The notes: generated from the letters alone by a model not told the origin. DNA of 64,000 bases from Burkholderiales bacterium (GCA_016716275.1 JADJWR010000003.1:62001-126000); one strand, 5' to 3'; positions 44,082 through 54,957 are shown, counted from the stretch's first letter. Made by a program: numbers and translations.

Positions 44082-44825
44082 CTACATCTGCCGGAACAGG
44101 TGGGTGTAGGAGTCGGAGACCTGCAGCGTCTCGCTGCGGCCCTTCAGCTTGACCAGCATGCGGCCGCGGAAATCGCGGGTGACGCCGGCGATGCTGGCGA
44201 CGTTGACCATCGTCGAGCGGTGGATCTGCCAGAACTGGTTCGGGTCGAGCTCGTCGACCAGTTCCTTCAGCGGCTTGCGGATCAGCGCCTCGCTGTCGGC
44301 GGTGACCACGCGGGTGTACTTGTTGTCGGCCTGGAAGTAGGCGATCTCCTCGACCGTGATCAGGCGCAGGTTCTGGCCGACCGAGGCGTTGATCCAGCGC
44401 AGGTAGCTCCTGGTCGCCGACGGCGCGATTGCCGGCAGCACCGCATCGAGCCTCGGCGGCGGGCTGCCGAGCCGCTCCTTCAGCCTCGTCACCGTGGTGA
44501 ACAGGCGCGCCGCCGAGATCGGCTTGAGCACGTAGTCGACCGCGCCCTGCTCGAAGGCGGCCACCGCGTGCTCGTCGTAGGCGGTGACGAACACCACCCG
44601 GCTGCGGCCGTTGACCTGCCGCGCCACCTCGAGACCGGTCGCACCGGGCATCTGGATGTCGAGGAAGATGATGTCGGGCCGGTGTTCGGCCAGCAGCCGC
44701 AGCGCCGCGACGCCGTCGGCCGCCTCGGCGACGATCGACAGTTCCGGCCAGAGCTGGCCGAGCTGCTCGACCAGCTGCTGGCGCAGCGTCGCTTCGTCCT
44801 CGGCGACGATCGCGGTGGCGTTCAT
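44082..44825 (-). CDS. LytTR response regulator (AlgR-like)
   Basis: The 247-residue protein has a receiver domain with phospho-acceptor Asp56 in IIFLDIQMPG, acidic pair Glu9/Asp10, Thr in FVTAYDEHAVAAFE and Lys in DYVLKPIS, followed by a LytTR DNA-binding domain (about 140-245: EEIAYFQADNKYTRVVT, QIHRSTMVN). Its ATG overlaps the sensor-kinase stop by 4 bp, so the two are a coupled two-component pair of the AlgZ/AlgR or LytS/LytR kind. Confidence 0.93.
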   Translation of the reverse strand: MNATAIVAEDEATLRQQLVEQLGQLWPELSIVAEAADGVAALRLLAEHRPDIIFLDIQMPGATGLEVARQVNGRSRVVFVTAYDEHAVAAFEQGAVDYVLKPISAARLFTTVTRLKERLGSPPPRLDAVLPAIAPSATRSYLRWINASVGQNLRLITVEEIAYFQADNKYTRVVTADSEALIRKPLKELVDELDPNQFWQIHRSTMVNVASIAGVTRDFRGRMLVKLKGRSETLQVSDSYTHLFRQM

Positions 44826-47122
44826 CGCGCTGCGGCGCCGGCGGCCGGCAGGCGCAGGGTCAGCTCGGTCGATTCGCCGGCGACCTCGACGCAATCGAGC
44901 TTCGCCGCGGCGCCGTAAAGGCCGGCCAGCCGCTCGCGCACGCGCGCCAGCTCCGGGTCGTCGGCACAGCCGCCGGCGATCGAGATGCGCAGCACGATCG
45001 CCATTTCGCCGGCCTGCCGGCGAACGTCGATCGAAACCGTCTCGGGCAGCACGCCGGACGGCTGTCGCACCGCGCGCTGGATCAGCGGCAGCAGCAGCAT
45101 CGGATAGAAGCGGCTGTGCCGGCAGGCGTCGTCGATCGCGATCGCCAGTTGCGGACGTCCGCCGTGCAGCGCGGTCACGACTTCGAGGTAGGCGCGGACC
45201 AGGTCGAGCTCGGCCTCGACGGTCGAGCCGCTTTCGCGCAGCCGCGGCAGCGCCGCCCGCAGGTAGGTGATCAGGCGGTCGAGGTTGGCGGCGGCGCCGC
45301 GCGGATCACGCTCGTAGAGCGCCTCGATGTCGACCAGCGTATCGAACAGGAAGCGGGGCTCGACCTGCGCCTGCATCGCCGCCAGCTTCGATTCGAGCAC
45401 CTGATGCTCGAGCGAACCGCGCCGGCGCTGCGCCTGCTCGAACTCGCGCTGCGTCTGGCTGCGCCGGACGGTCATCTCGGCGATGGCGTAGATGATGCCG
45501 CCGAGCAGCAGCATGTTGACGTACTCGGCGAGCAGCATCAGGGGCATCGCCGGCGGCGGCTTGCCCTTCTTTGCCGCCATCTGGGCGACGATCTCGCCGC
45601 CGCCCGCCAGGTACCACAGGCCGACGCCGGCCAGCGCGGCCACCGCGCCGGCGCCCAGCAGCGCGTAGACGATCCGGGTGGTGCGTTCGCGCCAGCGGTC
45701 GTCGCCGGCGTCCGCCAGCGCCCAGCCGACGAACATGATCAGCGCGCTGAACATCGGCAGGACGAACTGCACCGGGCCGTGCACCGGATGCCAGCCCGCC
45801 TGCTCGATCATCTGCAGCCGGTGCGGCAGCATCACCAGGCTGATCAGCAGGCCGATCGCCAGCGCGATCAGCCAGCTGCGGGCCGAGGTGCCGCGGATGC
45901 TGCGCCAGGCGAAGGCGGCGGCGCTGCGCCAGGCCGGGCGCGATTCGGTCGGCAGGATGACGGCGTTCATCGCTTGCCGGCGCTCAGGCGTAGCCGCCGC
46001 CGCCGTGGCGGCGGCAGCCAGCGGCAAATGCAGCGTGGCGACCACGCCGCGCGGTGCGCCGGCGGCCAGCCGCAGCGAAGCCTGCGTGCCGTACAGACCC
46101 GCCAGGCGCGAACGCGTGTTGGCCAGACCGACACCGCTGCCTTTGGCGGCGGTGAAGCCGGCGCCGGTGTCGCGCACCTCGATCTGCAGGTCGTCGCCGG
46201 CTCGGCTCGCCCGGATGTCGATGCGCCCGCCCTCGGGCAGCGGGCCGAGGCCGTGCTTGATCGCGTTCTCGACCAGGGTCGGCAGCACCATCGGCGGCAT
46301 CGGCGCCTCGAGCAGGCCGGCCTCGGCCGAGATGGAGAACTGCAGCCGCTCGCCCATCCGCATCTGCAGGATGGTCAGGAACGACCGCGCCAGGTCGAGC
46401 TCGCGGCCGAGCGTCGAACTGCTGCTGCGCATCGACGGCAGCGCGGCGCGCAGGTAGTCGATCAGGCACGACAACATCTCGCGGCCGCGGTCGGGCGTCG
46501 TCTCGTAGAGACGCCGCACGTTGGCCAGCGTGTTGAACAGGAAGTGCGGCTCGATCTGGGCCTGCAGCGCCGAAAGCCTCGCCTGCAGCATCTGCGCGTT
46601 CAGGGTCCGGTCGGCGCTCTCGACGTCGCACAGCATCTGCCGCTGCTGTTCGTCCTCGCGGATCAGATAGAAGAGCGCGTAACCGAGGGCGCCGAGCATC
46701 GTCCAGGTCAGCCAGACGCCGGCCAGGTAGGCCGGATCGCTGCCGAGGATCGAAAGCGTGCCGTAGGCCCAGACGCGCAGCAGCACCGCCACCGCCGAGC
46801 CGGCGAGCACCAGCAGCACGCCGACGGCCAGCGCGGCGCGTCGCCGCAGCCCGCGCGCGACGGCGATGCTGTCGGCGGCGCCGATCGTCGCCAGCAGCAC
46901 CAGGCCACTGATCAGGTTCTGCCGCAGGAAGCGCAGCGTCGCCATCGCCCATTCGCCAAGGTCCTGGTATTGCAGGTCCATCAGCGTGCGGCCGACCACC
47001 ACGACCAGGCAGAAGTAGAACACCGCTGCCACCGTACGCAGGTTGAAGATGCGGCAGAACGCCGCGCGCGGCGACAGCGGCTGCGCGCACAGCGCCACGG
47101 GGGCGGGCAGTGGCTGATCCAT
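44822..47122 (-). CDS. Fused LytS-type sensor kinase with a second, degenerate kinase half
   Basis: A single 766-residue frame encodes two LytS-like modules in tandem. Module 1 (about 1-380): four or so membrane helices, phospho-acceptor His193 in IEPHFLFNTL, N-box VENAIKHG (about 284-291) and G-box GSGVGLANTRSRL (about 328-340); it looks functional. Module 2 (from about Met385): membrane helices again, then VEPRFLFDTL, where the His is Arg590, an IQRAVRQPSG in place of the N-box and no glycine box, so it should not bind ATP or phosphorylate. No stop codon separates them. Start at 47122 chosen because the protein then begins just before the first helix. Module 2 may be a regulatory pseudokinase. 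Confidence 0.88.
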   Translation of the reverse strand: MDQPLPAPVALCAQPLSPRAAFCRIFNLRTVAAVFYFCLVVVVGRTLMDLQYQDLGEWAMATLRFLRQNLISGLVLLATIGAADSIAVARGLRRRAALAVGVLLVLAGSAVAVLLRVWAYGTLSILGSDPAYLAGVWLTWTMLGALGYALFYLIREDEQQRQMLCDVESADRTLNAQMLQARLSALQAQIEPHFLFNTLANVRRLYETTPDRGREMLSCLIDYLRAALPSMRSSSSTLGRELDLARSFLTILQMRMGERLQFSISAEAGLLEAPMPPMVLPTLVENAIKHGLGPLPEGGRIDIRASRAGDDLQIEVRDTGAGFTAAKGSGVGLANTRSRLAGLYGTQASLRLAAGAPRGVVATLHLPLAAAATAAAATPERRQAMNAVILPTESRPAWRSAAAFAWRSIRGTSARSWLIALAIGLLISLVMLPHRLQMIEQAGWHPVHGPVQFVLPMFSALIMFVGWALADAGDDRWRERTTRIVYALLGAGAVAALAGVGLWYLAGGGEIVAQMAAKKGKPPPAMPLMLLAEYVNMLLLGGIIYAIAEMTVRRSQTQREFEQAQRRRGSLEHQVLESKLAAMQAQVEPRFLFDTLVDIEALYERDPRGAAANLDRLITYLRAALPRLRESGSTVEAELDLVRAYLEVVTALHGGRPQLAIAIDDACRHSRFYPMLLLPLIQRAVRQPSGVLPETVSIDVRRQAGEMAIVLRISIAGGCADDPELARVRERLAGLYGAAAKLDCVEVAGESTELTLRLPAAGAAAR

Positions 47123-47143
47123 GCCGGGAATTGTCGGCAACCC

Positions 47144-47170
47144 CGTCGGCCGGTGCAACACCGGCCGACG
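47144..47170 (-). promoter_or_regulatory. Perfect 12-bp inverted repeat upstream of the sensor kinase
   Basis: CGTCGGCCGGTG and CACCGGCCGACG are a perfect dyad around a 3-nt loop, ending 22 bp before the kinase ATG. A copy of one arm end, CCGGCCGACG, recurs at 47232-47241 near the ftsK promoter. It could be an operator for autoregulation or a leader hairpin. Confidence 0.55.
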
Positions 47171-47262
47171 AATCACCCCGGCGCAGGGGTGAAGCCGCCG
47201 TCGGCGCGACGAAACCGGACAGCGGAGCCGACCGGCCGACGCTCGGCGTAGCGGGCCAAACC

Positions 47263-47268
47263 TATAAT
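47263..47268 (+). promoter_or_regulatory. -10 element of ftsK
   Basis: A perfect TATAAT, rare in this GC-rich sequence. A transcript would start near 47275, after the upstream in-frame ATG at 47110, so that ATG cannot be the ftsK start from this promoter. Confidence 0.65.
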
Positions 47269-47301
47269 CGCCGTTCATCCGCGCACCGTGAGCAGCACCT
47301 T

Positions 47302-49614
47302 TTGAACGTCAAGTCAGAGTCCGGCGAGCCGCTGCGCCGCCGCAGCGGCCGCGGCGAGGCTGCGTCGGCCGAACCGAGCCGGCACGGCCGACTGCTGGCC
47401 GAGGCGCGCTGGATCGTCGGCGCCCTTGCCGTGATTGCGCTGGCGTCGGTGCTGGCGACCTACACGCGAACCGACCCCGGCTTCTCCCACTCGGCAACCG
47501 ATGCGGCGGTCGCCAACCTCGGCGGTCGCATCGGCGCCTGGGTCGCCGACGTGGCGCACATGGTGCTCGGCTATTCGAGCTGGCTGCTGGTGATCGCAGG
47601 CAGCGCCTGGGCGGTGCGCGGCTTCCGCCGCCTGCACGCGCCGTATGCGCAGCGCGGCCTGCCCGACTGGGTGCAGGCGATCGGCTTCGTGGTGCTGCTG
47701 GTCGGCTGCAGCGGGATCGAGGCGCTGCGTCTGCAGTGGCTCGCCGGCGGGCTGCCGCAGGGCGCCGGCGGCGTCTTCGGCACGGCGGTGGCCGAGGCGC
47801 TGCAGTCCGGCCTCGGCTTCACCGGCGCCACGCTGATGCTGCTGGCCGCCGTCGCACTCGGGGCGAGCCTGTTCTTCGACTTCTCCTGGCTGGTGGTGGC
47901 CGAGCGCACCGGTACCCTGTTCGAACGGCTGATCGCCCGGCTGCGGGAACGGCGCGAGGTCGAGGAGGATCGCGCGATCGGCGAGACCGCGGCGGTCGAG
48001 CGCGACTACCTGCTGCAGAGCGAGAGGGAACGGATCGAGGAGACCGCGCCGATTCACATCGAGCGGCCGCCGGCGCGGGTCAAGGCTTCCGAGCGCAAGC
48101 TGAAGGAAAAGCAGGTGCCGCTGTTCGCCGAGCTGGCCGACGCGCGGCTGCCGACGCTCGAGCTGCTCGACGAGGCGCCGGGCGACGTCGAGGCGATCGC
48201 CACCGAGACGCTCGAGTTCACCTCGCGCCTGATCGAGAAGAAGCTGAAGGATTTCGGCGTCGAGGCGGCGGTGGTCGCCGCCTATCCCGGGCCGGTGGTC
48301 ACCCGCTACGAGATCGAGCCGGCCACCGGTGTGAAGGGCAGCCAGATCGTCAACCTGGCGAAGGACCTGGCGCGCGCGCTGTCGCTGGTGTCGATCCGCG
48401 TCGTCGAAACGATCCCGGGCAAGAACCTGATGGGGCTGGAGCTGCCGAACCCGAAGCGGCAGATGGTGCGGCTGTCCGAGATCCTCGGCTCGGCCACCTA
48501 CAACGACAGCCATTCGTTGCTGACGCTGGGGCTGGGCAAGGACATCGCCGGCAAGCCGGTGACGGTCGACCTGGCGCGCATGCCGCACCTGTTGGTGGCC
48601 GGCACCACCGGCTCGGGCAAGTCGGTGGGCATCAACGCGATGATCCTGTCGATCCTGTACAAGGCCGACCCGTCGCAGGTGCGGCTGCTGCTGATCGACC
48701 CGAAGATGCTCGAGCTGTCGGTGTACGAGGGCATCCCGCACCTGCTGGCGCCGGTGGTCACCGACATGAAGGAGGCCGGCCACGCGCTGAACTGGTGCGT
48801 GCACGAGATGGACCGCCGCTACCGGGTGATGAGCAAGCTCGGCGTGCGCTCGCTGGCCGGCTTCAACCAGCGGATCGAGGAGGCGCGCGAGAAGGGCGAG
48901 TTGATCGGCAACCCGTTCTCGCTGACGCCGGAGAGCCCCGAGCCGCTCGAACCGATGCCGATGATCGTGGTGGTGATCGACGAGCTGGCGGACCTGATGA
49001 TGGTCACCGGCAAGAAGGTCGAGGAACTGATCGCCCGCATCGCCCAGAAGGCGCGCGCCAGCGGCATGCACCTGATCCTCGCCACGCAGCGGCCGAGCGT
49101 CGATGTCATCACCGGGCTGATCAAGGCCAACATCCCGGCGCGCATGAGCTTCCAGGTATCCAGCCGCGTCGACTCGCGCACCATCCTCGACCAGATGGGC
49201 GCCGAGACGCTGCTCGGCCAGGGCGACATGCTGTACCTCGCCCCCGGGCACGGGCTGCCGGTGCGGGTGCACGGCGCCTTCGTCTCCGACGCCGAGGTGC
49301 ACCGCGTGGTGAGCAGCCTGAAGGAGCGCGGCGAGCCGCAGTACGTCGAGGGCGTGCTGCAGGCGCCGGAAGTCGCCGAGATGAATGCCGAGGGCGCGGA
49401 GGCCGGCGGCGAGAGCGATCCGCTTTACGACCAGGCGGTGGAGGTGGTGCTGAAGAACCGCCGCGCCTCGATCTCGCTGGTGCAGCGGCACCTGCGCATC
49501 GGCTACAACCGCGCCGCGCGCCTGCTCGAGGACATGGAGAAGGCCGGCATGGTCTCGGCGATGCAGAGCAACGGCAACCGCGAGATCCTGGTGCCGCACC
49601 GGGAGGCCGGCTGA
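47302..49614 (+). CDS. ftsK: DNA translocase FtsK
   Basis: Septal DNA pump that moves chromosome ends and activates XerCD at dif. Four membrane helices lie in the first 200 residues, then a short linker, then the RecA-like motor with Walker A in VAGTTGSGKSVGIN and Walker B in MIVVVIDELADLMM, and a C-terminal gamma winged helix (LYDQAVEVVLKNRRASISLVQRHLRIGYNRAARLL). TTG at 47302 is the best start: it lies downstream of the TATAAT promoter and gives 770 residues, typical of the short betaproteobacterial form. No ATG follows until inside the membrane domain. The stop overlaps the lolA ATG. Confidence 0.92.
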   Translation: MNVKSESGEPLRRRSGRGEAASAEPSRHGRLLAEARWIVGALAVIALASVLATYTRTDPGFSHSATDAAVANLGGRIGAWVADVAHMVLGYSSWLLVIAGSAWAVRGFRRLHAPYAQRGLPDWVQAIGFVVLLVGCSGIEALRLQWLAGGLPQGAGGVFGTAVAEALQSGLGFTGATLMLLAAVALGASLFFDFSWLVVAERTGTLFERLIARLRERREVEEDRAIGETAAVERDYLLQSERERIEETAPIHIERPPARVKASERKLKEKQVPLFAELADARLPTLELLDEAPGDVEAIATETLEFTSRLIEKKLKDFGVEAAVVAAYPGPVVTRYEIEPATGVKGSQIVNLAKDLARALSLVSIRVVETIPGKNLMGLELPNPKRQMVRLSEILGSATYNDSHSLLTLGLGKDIAGKPVTVDLARMPHLLVAGTTGSGKSVGINAMILSILYKADPSQVRLLLIDPKMLELSVYEGIPHLLAPVVTDMKEAGHALNWCVHEMDRRYRVMSKLGVRSLAGFNQRIEEAREKGELIGNPFSLTPESPEPLEPMPMIVVVIDELADLMMVTGKKVEELIARIAQKARASGMHLILATQRPSVDVITGLIKANIPARMSFQVSSRVDSRTILDQMGAETLLGQGDMLYLAPGHGLPVRVHGAFVSDAEVHRVVSSLKERGEPQYVEGVLQAPEVAEMNAEGAEAGGESDPLYDQAVEVVLKNRRASISLVQRHLRIGYNRAARLLEDMEKAGMVSAMQSNGNREILVPHREAG

Positions 49615-50234
49615 TGCGGCGGTTCGCGGCCGTCGTCGGCTCGCTGCTGCTGCTCGCCTCGGCCCCGGCGTACGCCGGGGCGGTGGCTGCGCTGCGCGAG
49701 TTCCTCGGCCAGACGAAGACGGCGCGCGGCGAGTTCACCCAGCAGGTCACCCGGGGCGGCGCGCAGGCGGCGCCGCGGTCGAGCGGCACCTTTCAGTTCG
49801 AGCGGCCGGGCAGGTTCCGCTGGACCTACCTCGAGCCGTACGAGCAGGTGCTGGTGGCAGATGGCGAGCGGCTGTTCCTGTACGACAAGGACCTGAACCA
49901 GTTGACGGTGAGGAAGGTGGCCGCGGCGCTGCCTGCCTCGCCGGCGTCGATTCTCTTCGGCGGCAACGAGTTCGAGCGGGACTTCGTCGTTGCCGACGCC
50001 GGCACGCGCGATGGCATCGAGTGGCTCACTGCCGTGCCGCGGGCCAAGGAATCGCAGTTCGAACGGATCGAGATCGGCTTCCGCGACGGGGTGCCGGCGG
50101 CGATGGTGCTCGCCGACAGCTTCGGCCAGGTGTCGCGGTTGACCTTCAGCCGCTTCGAGCGCAACGCGAAGATCGACGCACAGCTTTTTCGCTTCGTGCC
50201 GCCGGCCGGCGCCGACGTGCTCGAGGAACGTTAG
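49614..50234 (+). CDS. lolA: Outer-membrane lipoprotein carrier LolA
   Basis: Periplasmic chaperone that carries lipoproteins from LolCDE to the outer membrane. The 206-residue precursor has a signal peptide (MRRFAAVVGSLLLLASAPAYA) and LolA motifs GEFTQQV, SSGTFQFERPGRFRWTYLEPYEQVLVADG and LFLYDKDLNQLTVR. The ATG shares an A with the ftsK stop (TGATG). The ftsK-lolA-rarA order, with serS further on, is the conserved one across proteobacteria. Confidence 0.95.
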   Translation: MRRFAAVVGSLLLLASAPAYAGAVAALREFLGQTKTARGEFTQQVTRGGAQAAPRSSGTFQFERPGRFRWTYLEPYEQVLVADGERLFLYDKDLNQLTVRKVAAALPASPASILFGGNEFERDFVVADAGTRDGIEWLTAVPRAKESQFERIEIGFRDGVPAAMVLADSFGQVSRLTFSRFERNAKIDAQLFRFVPPAGADVLEER

Positions 50235-50277
50235 CGACCGGTGGCGGCCTTCGGGCGCGCCCGGCCCTCGGCTGAAC

Positions 50278-50568
50278 CTAGCGCCGGGCCGGTGGCCGCC
50301 GGCGGGCGTGCACGTAGATCTGCACCGCGGCAACCGCCGTGACCAGCGCCAGCAGCGGATAGACCACGTACATCTCGGTGCGCCGGATGCAGTCACTGCA
50401 CAGGACTTCGTATCTGACGCCGAGTTCGTAGCCGAGGTACAGCACCCACAGCCCGGTGACCGCCCACGCCGTGCGCGAGCCGCTCCAGTGCGAAAGCGCC
50501 GCGAGCACGACGATCGGCAGCAGGATCAGCGCCGGATAGTCGATCAGGACGTACAGGAACTGCGGCAT
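50278..50568 (-). CDS. Small hypothetical membrane protein
   Basis: The 96-residue protein has three predicted membrane helices (about 7-27, 33-50 and 66-85), a CSDCIRR motif in the loop before the third helix, and a basic C-terminus (ARRRPPARR). It sits on the opposite strand between lolA and rarA. No family is recognised. The Cys pair may bind metal or form a disulfide. Confidence 0.6.
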   Translation of the reverse strand: MPQFLYVLIDYPALILLPIVVLAALSHWSGSRTAWAVTGLWVLYLGYELGVRYEVLCSDCIRRTEMYVVYPLLALVTAVAAVQIYVHARRRPPARR

Positions 50569-50780
50569 TCATTGCTCCCGGCGCTCGTCTCGGCGCGGTG
50601 CTTGTCGTTGCGCTGGACCTGCGGCGGATGCTAGCGCCGGTCGGCCAGCGGCGACAGGCCGGCGGTGCGGTAGGCGCTCGCCGCGTGTCCGGCGCCGGGG
50701 CGGGCGGCAGCGAGCCGGGGTGCTAGCCTGAGCGCCGCGCCGCCGCGGGGACCCGCAGTGAACGCCGGCGCGCCAGGTCG

Positions 50781-52112
50781 ATGTCGAACGAGCTTTTCAC
50801 CGCAGACAATCCAGCGGCGCCGCTGGCCGAGCGGCTGCGCCCGCGCCGACTCGACGAGGTGATCGGCCAGGCGCACCTGCTCGGCCCGGGCAAGCCACTG
50901 CGGGTGGCCTTCGAGTCGGGCCGGCCGCACTCGATGATCCTGTGGGGGCCGCCGGGCACCGGCAAGACCACGCTGGCGCGCCTGATGGCCGACGCGTTCG
51001 ATCTGGAGTTCATCGCCATCTCGGCGGTGCTCGGCGGCGTGAAGGACATCCGCGAGGCGGTCGAGCGGGCGCAGGCGGCGCGGGCGGCCGGCGGCCGGCC
51101 GACGCTGGTGTTCGTCGACGAGGTGCACCGCTTCAACAAGGCACAGCAGGACGCCTTCCTGCCGCATGTCGAGTCGGGCCTGTTCGTGTTCGTCGGCGCC
51201 ACCACCGAAAACCCGTCGTTCGAAGTGGTCGGCGCGCTGCTGTCGCGCGCCGCCGTCTATGTGCTGCAGCCGCTGGCGCCCGACGAACTCGGGCTGCTGC
51301 TCGAGCGCGGCCGACGGGCCGCGGCGCCTTCGCTGGAGATCGATCCGCCGGCGCGCGAGATGCTGGTCGAACTGGCCGACGGCGACGCGCGGCGGCTGCT
51401 CAATACGCTCGAGATCGCACTTGCCACCGCGCAGCAGCAGCAGCGCGGGTCGATCGACGCCGGGCTGCTGCGCGCGACGCTGCCGGCGACGCTGCGCCGC
51501 TTCGACAAGGGCGGCGAGAGTTTCTACGACCAGATCTCAGCGCTGCACAAGGCGGTGCGCGGCTCCGATCCCGACGCGGCGCTGTACTGGATGGTGCGCA
51601 TGCTCGACGGCGGCAGCGACCCGCGCTACATCGCCCGCCGGGCGATCCGCATGGCCACCGAGGACATCGGCCTGGCCGATCCGCGGGCGCTGCGCATCGC
51701 GCTGGACGCTGCCGAGGCATACGAGCGTCTCGGCTCGCCGGAGGGCGAACTGGCGCTGGCCGAGGCGATCGTCTACCTGGCGGTGGCGGCAAAGTCGAAC
51801 GCCGCCTACCTCGCCTATGGCGCGGCCCGCGCCTTCGTGCAGTCCGACGGCTCGCGGCCGGTGCCGCTGCATCTGCGCAACGCGCCGACCAGGCTGATGA
51901 AGGAGCTAGGCTACGGCACCGGCTACCGCTATGCGCACGACGAGTCGGGCGGCTTCGTCGCCGGCGAGACCTACCTTCCCGACGGCATGGCACCGCCGCG
52001 CTGGTACCGGCCGACGGAGCGCGGCCTGGAGTCGCGCATCGGCGAGCGGCTCGAGGAACTGCGACGGCTGAACGAGGCGGCGCGATCCGCCACGCGACGG
52101 GAGAAACGGTGA
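50781..52112 (+). CDS. rarA: Replication-associated recombination protein RarA (MgsA)
   Basis: AAA+ ATPase that acts at stalled forks together with SSB. The 443-residue protein has Walker A GPPGTGKT (56-63), Walker B VFVDEVHR (111-117), a sensor ATTENPSFEV and the C-terminal MgsA tetramer domain with YWMVRMLDGGSDPRYIARR. It lies after lolA in the standard order. Its stop overlaps the start of the next gene (TGATG). Confidence 0.95.
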   Translation: MSNELFTADNPAAPLAERLRPRRLDEVIGQAHLLGPGKPLRVAFESGRPHSMILWGPPGTGKTTLARLMADAFDLEFIAISAVLGGVKDIREAVERAQAARAAGGRPTLVFVDEVHRFNKAQQDAFLPHVESGLFVFVGATTENPSFEVVGALLSRAAVYVLQPLAPDELGLLLERGRRAAAPSLEIDPPAREMLVELADGDARRLLNTLEIALATAQQQQRGSIDAGLLRATLPATLRRFDKGGESFYDQISALHKAVRGSDPDAALYWMVRMLDGGSDPRYIARRAIRMATEDIGLADPRALRIALDAAEAYERLGSPEGELALAEAIVYLAVAAKSNAAYLAYGAARAFVQSDGSRPVPLHLRNAPTRLMKELGYGTGYRYAHDESGGFVAGETYLPDGMAPPRWYRPTERGLESRIGERLEELRRLNEAARSATRREKR

Positions 52113-52579
52113 TGAACTGGCACTGGCTGGCCGCGCTTGCCTGGGCAGTCGCGCTGAACGCGACGGCGCAGGTGCCGTCGCCGGCAGCGACCTGGCACGG
52201 CTACGACGAAGCGGCGAGCGCCCGGGCCGACATCGAGCGGGCGCTGTCGGAAGCAGCTGCCAGCGGCCGGCGCGCGCTGGTCGTCTTCGGCGCCAACTGG
52301 TGCGGCGACTGCCGCGTGCTCGACATGGCGATGAAGCAGGGACGCCTGAAGGCACTGGTCGACGCGAAGTTCGTGGTGGTCAAGGTCGACGTCGCGCGCT
52401 TCGACAAGAACGTCGAGATCGCGCAGCGCTTCGGCGTGCCGCTGAAACTGGGCATCCCCGCCGTGGCGGTGCTGGCGGCCGACGGCAGCGCCTCGTTCGT
52501 GACCTCGGGCGGCGAGCTGGCCAATGCCCGTTCGATGGGCGAAGAGGCGCTGCTCGCGCTCTTCGGGCGGGCGTTCTGA
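52112..52579 (+). CDS. Periplasmic thioredoxin-like protein
   Basis: The 155-residue precursor has a signal peptide (about 5-20, ATA-QVP) and a thioredoxin fold with Cys64/Cys67 in ANWCGDCRVL. It resembles thioredoxin_7/DUF953-type proteins that reduce or repair disulfides in the periplasm. Its ATG overlaps the rarA stop by one base, so it is co-translated with rarA. Partner unknown. Confidence 0.85.
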   Translation: MNWHWLAALAWAVALNATAQVPSPAATWHGYDEAASARADIERALSEAAASGRRALVVFGANWCGDCRVLDMAMKQGRLKALVDAKFVVVKVDVARFDKNVEIAQRFGVPLKLGIPAVAVLAADGSASFVTSGGELANARSMGEEALLALFGRAF

Positions 52580-52858
52580 GGCGGCTGCGCGGGGCTGGCA
52601 CATGTCCCGCTGCGGCAGCCGCGTTGGCGGCGTGCGACAGACTGCTGGCCGCGGCAACGGCCGGCTTGCCGGAACGCGTCGATCGAAACGACAATCGCCG
52701 CATGACTCGTCAACTCCGGTTGAACCTCTCATCGAGCGCTGGCGCACGAAGTCGCCGTCCGGCCCGCTGACGGCGGTCCGCGCGCGCGGCGCGGCGCCTT
52801 CCCCTTTGATCGACCGAACATCAGGCTTCGCCGACGGCGAGGCATCGAGGGACTTGCC

Positions 52859-54144
<1,286 letters not shown>

Positions 54145-54148
<4 letters not shown>

Positions 54149-54957
54149 CCGACGTCGATGCGCTCGCCCGCGACCTGCTGCACGCCTGTGACAGCGCAAC
54201 GCTGCTGCCGCTGCCGAGCGACGCCGATCCGTCGTTCGACCTGGCGCAGGCTTTCGAGGTCGCCGATCGGATGCGCGCGGCGCGCATCGCCCGCGGTGGC
54301 GAGCCGGCCGGCTACAAGATCGGCTTCACCAACCGCAGCATCTGGCCGCGCTATGGCGTCTTCGCGCCGATCTGGAGCACGGTGTGGCGGCACACCCTCC
54401 GGATGCTCGACAGCGACCTGGTTCGAGTGGATCTGGCGGGGCTTTGCCAGCCGCGGCTCGAACCGGAGATCGTCTTCGGCCTGAAGGCCGTGCCGCGCGC
54501 CGGCATGGACAACGCGGCGCTGACCGACTGCATCGACTGGGTGGCGCACGGCTTCGAGATCGTGCACACGCACTTTGCCGACTGGCGTTTCCGGCGCGGC
54601 GACTGCTTTGCCGACGACGCGCTGCACGGCCGCCTGTACGTCGGGCCGCGCGTGCCGATCGAGCGCTTCGCCGATCCGGCGGCGGAACTGCGTGCGCTGC
54701 AGGTCGAACTGCTGCGCGATGGCCAGGTGGTCGACCGCGGGCAGGCGAGCGTGGTGCTCGACGGCCCGCTCGACGCGCTGCGCCAGTGGCTCGACGCGAT
54801 GCACGCGCAGCCGCAGCACTGGCCGATCCGCAGCGGCGACGTGGTGACCACGGGAACCATCACCGACGCCTGGCCGATGCAGCCTGGCATGCGCTTCGAG
54901 ACCCGCCTGTCCGACCGGCGCCTCGCCGCGCTCACGCTAGAATGCGCGCCTTCCTGA
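54145..54957 (+). CDS. 2-Keto-4-pentenoate hydratase / fumarylacetoacetate hydrolase-type protein
   Basis: The 270-residue protein has the MhpD/DmpE-type fold: AYKIGFTNR-like nucleotide-free loop (GYKIGFTNRSIW), the metal ligands around LEPEIVFGL (Glu pair) and HGFEIVHTHFADW. These enzymes hydrate 2-hydroxypenta-2,4-dienoate in meta-cleavage pathways or cut related keto acids. No other meta-cleavage gene is adjacent. The ATG overlaps the serS stop by 4 bp. Confidence 0.82.

Noticed and set aside
44822..47122. Two separate sensor-kinase genes with a missed stop codon
   Set aside because: The frame is continuous from 47122 to 44822 with no stop, so a single fused product must be reported; a sequencing error cannot be excluded but is not visible.
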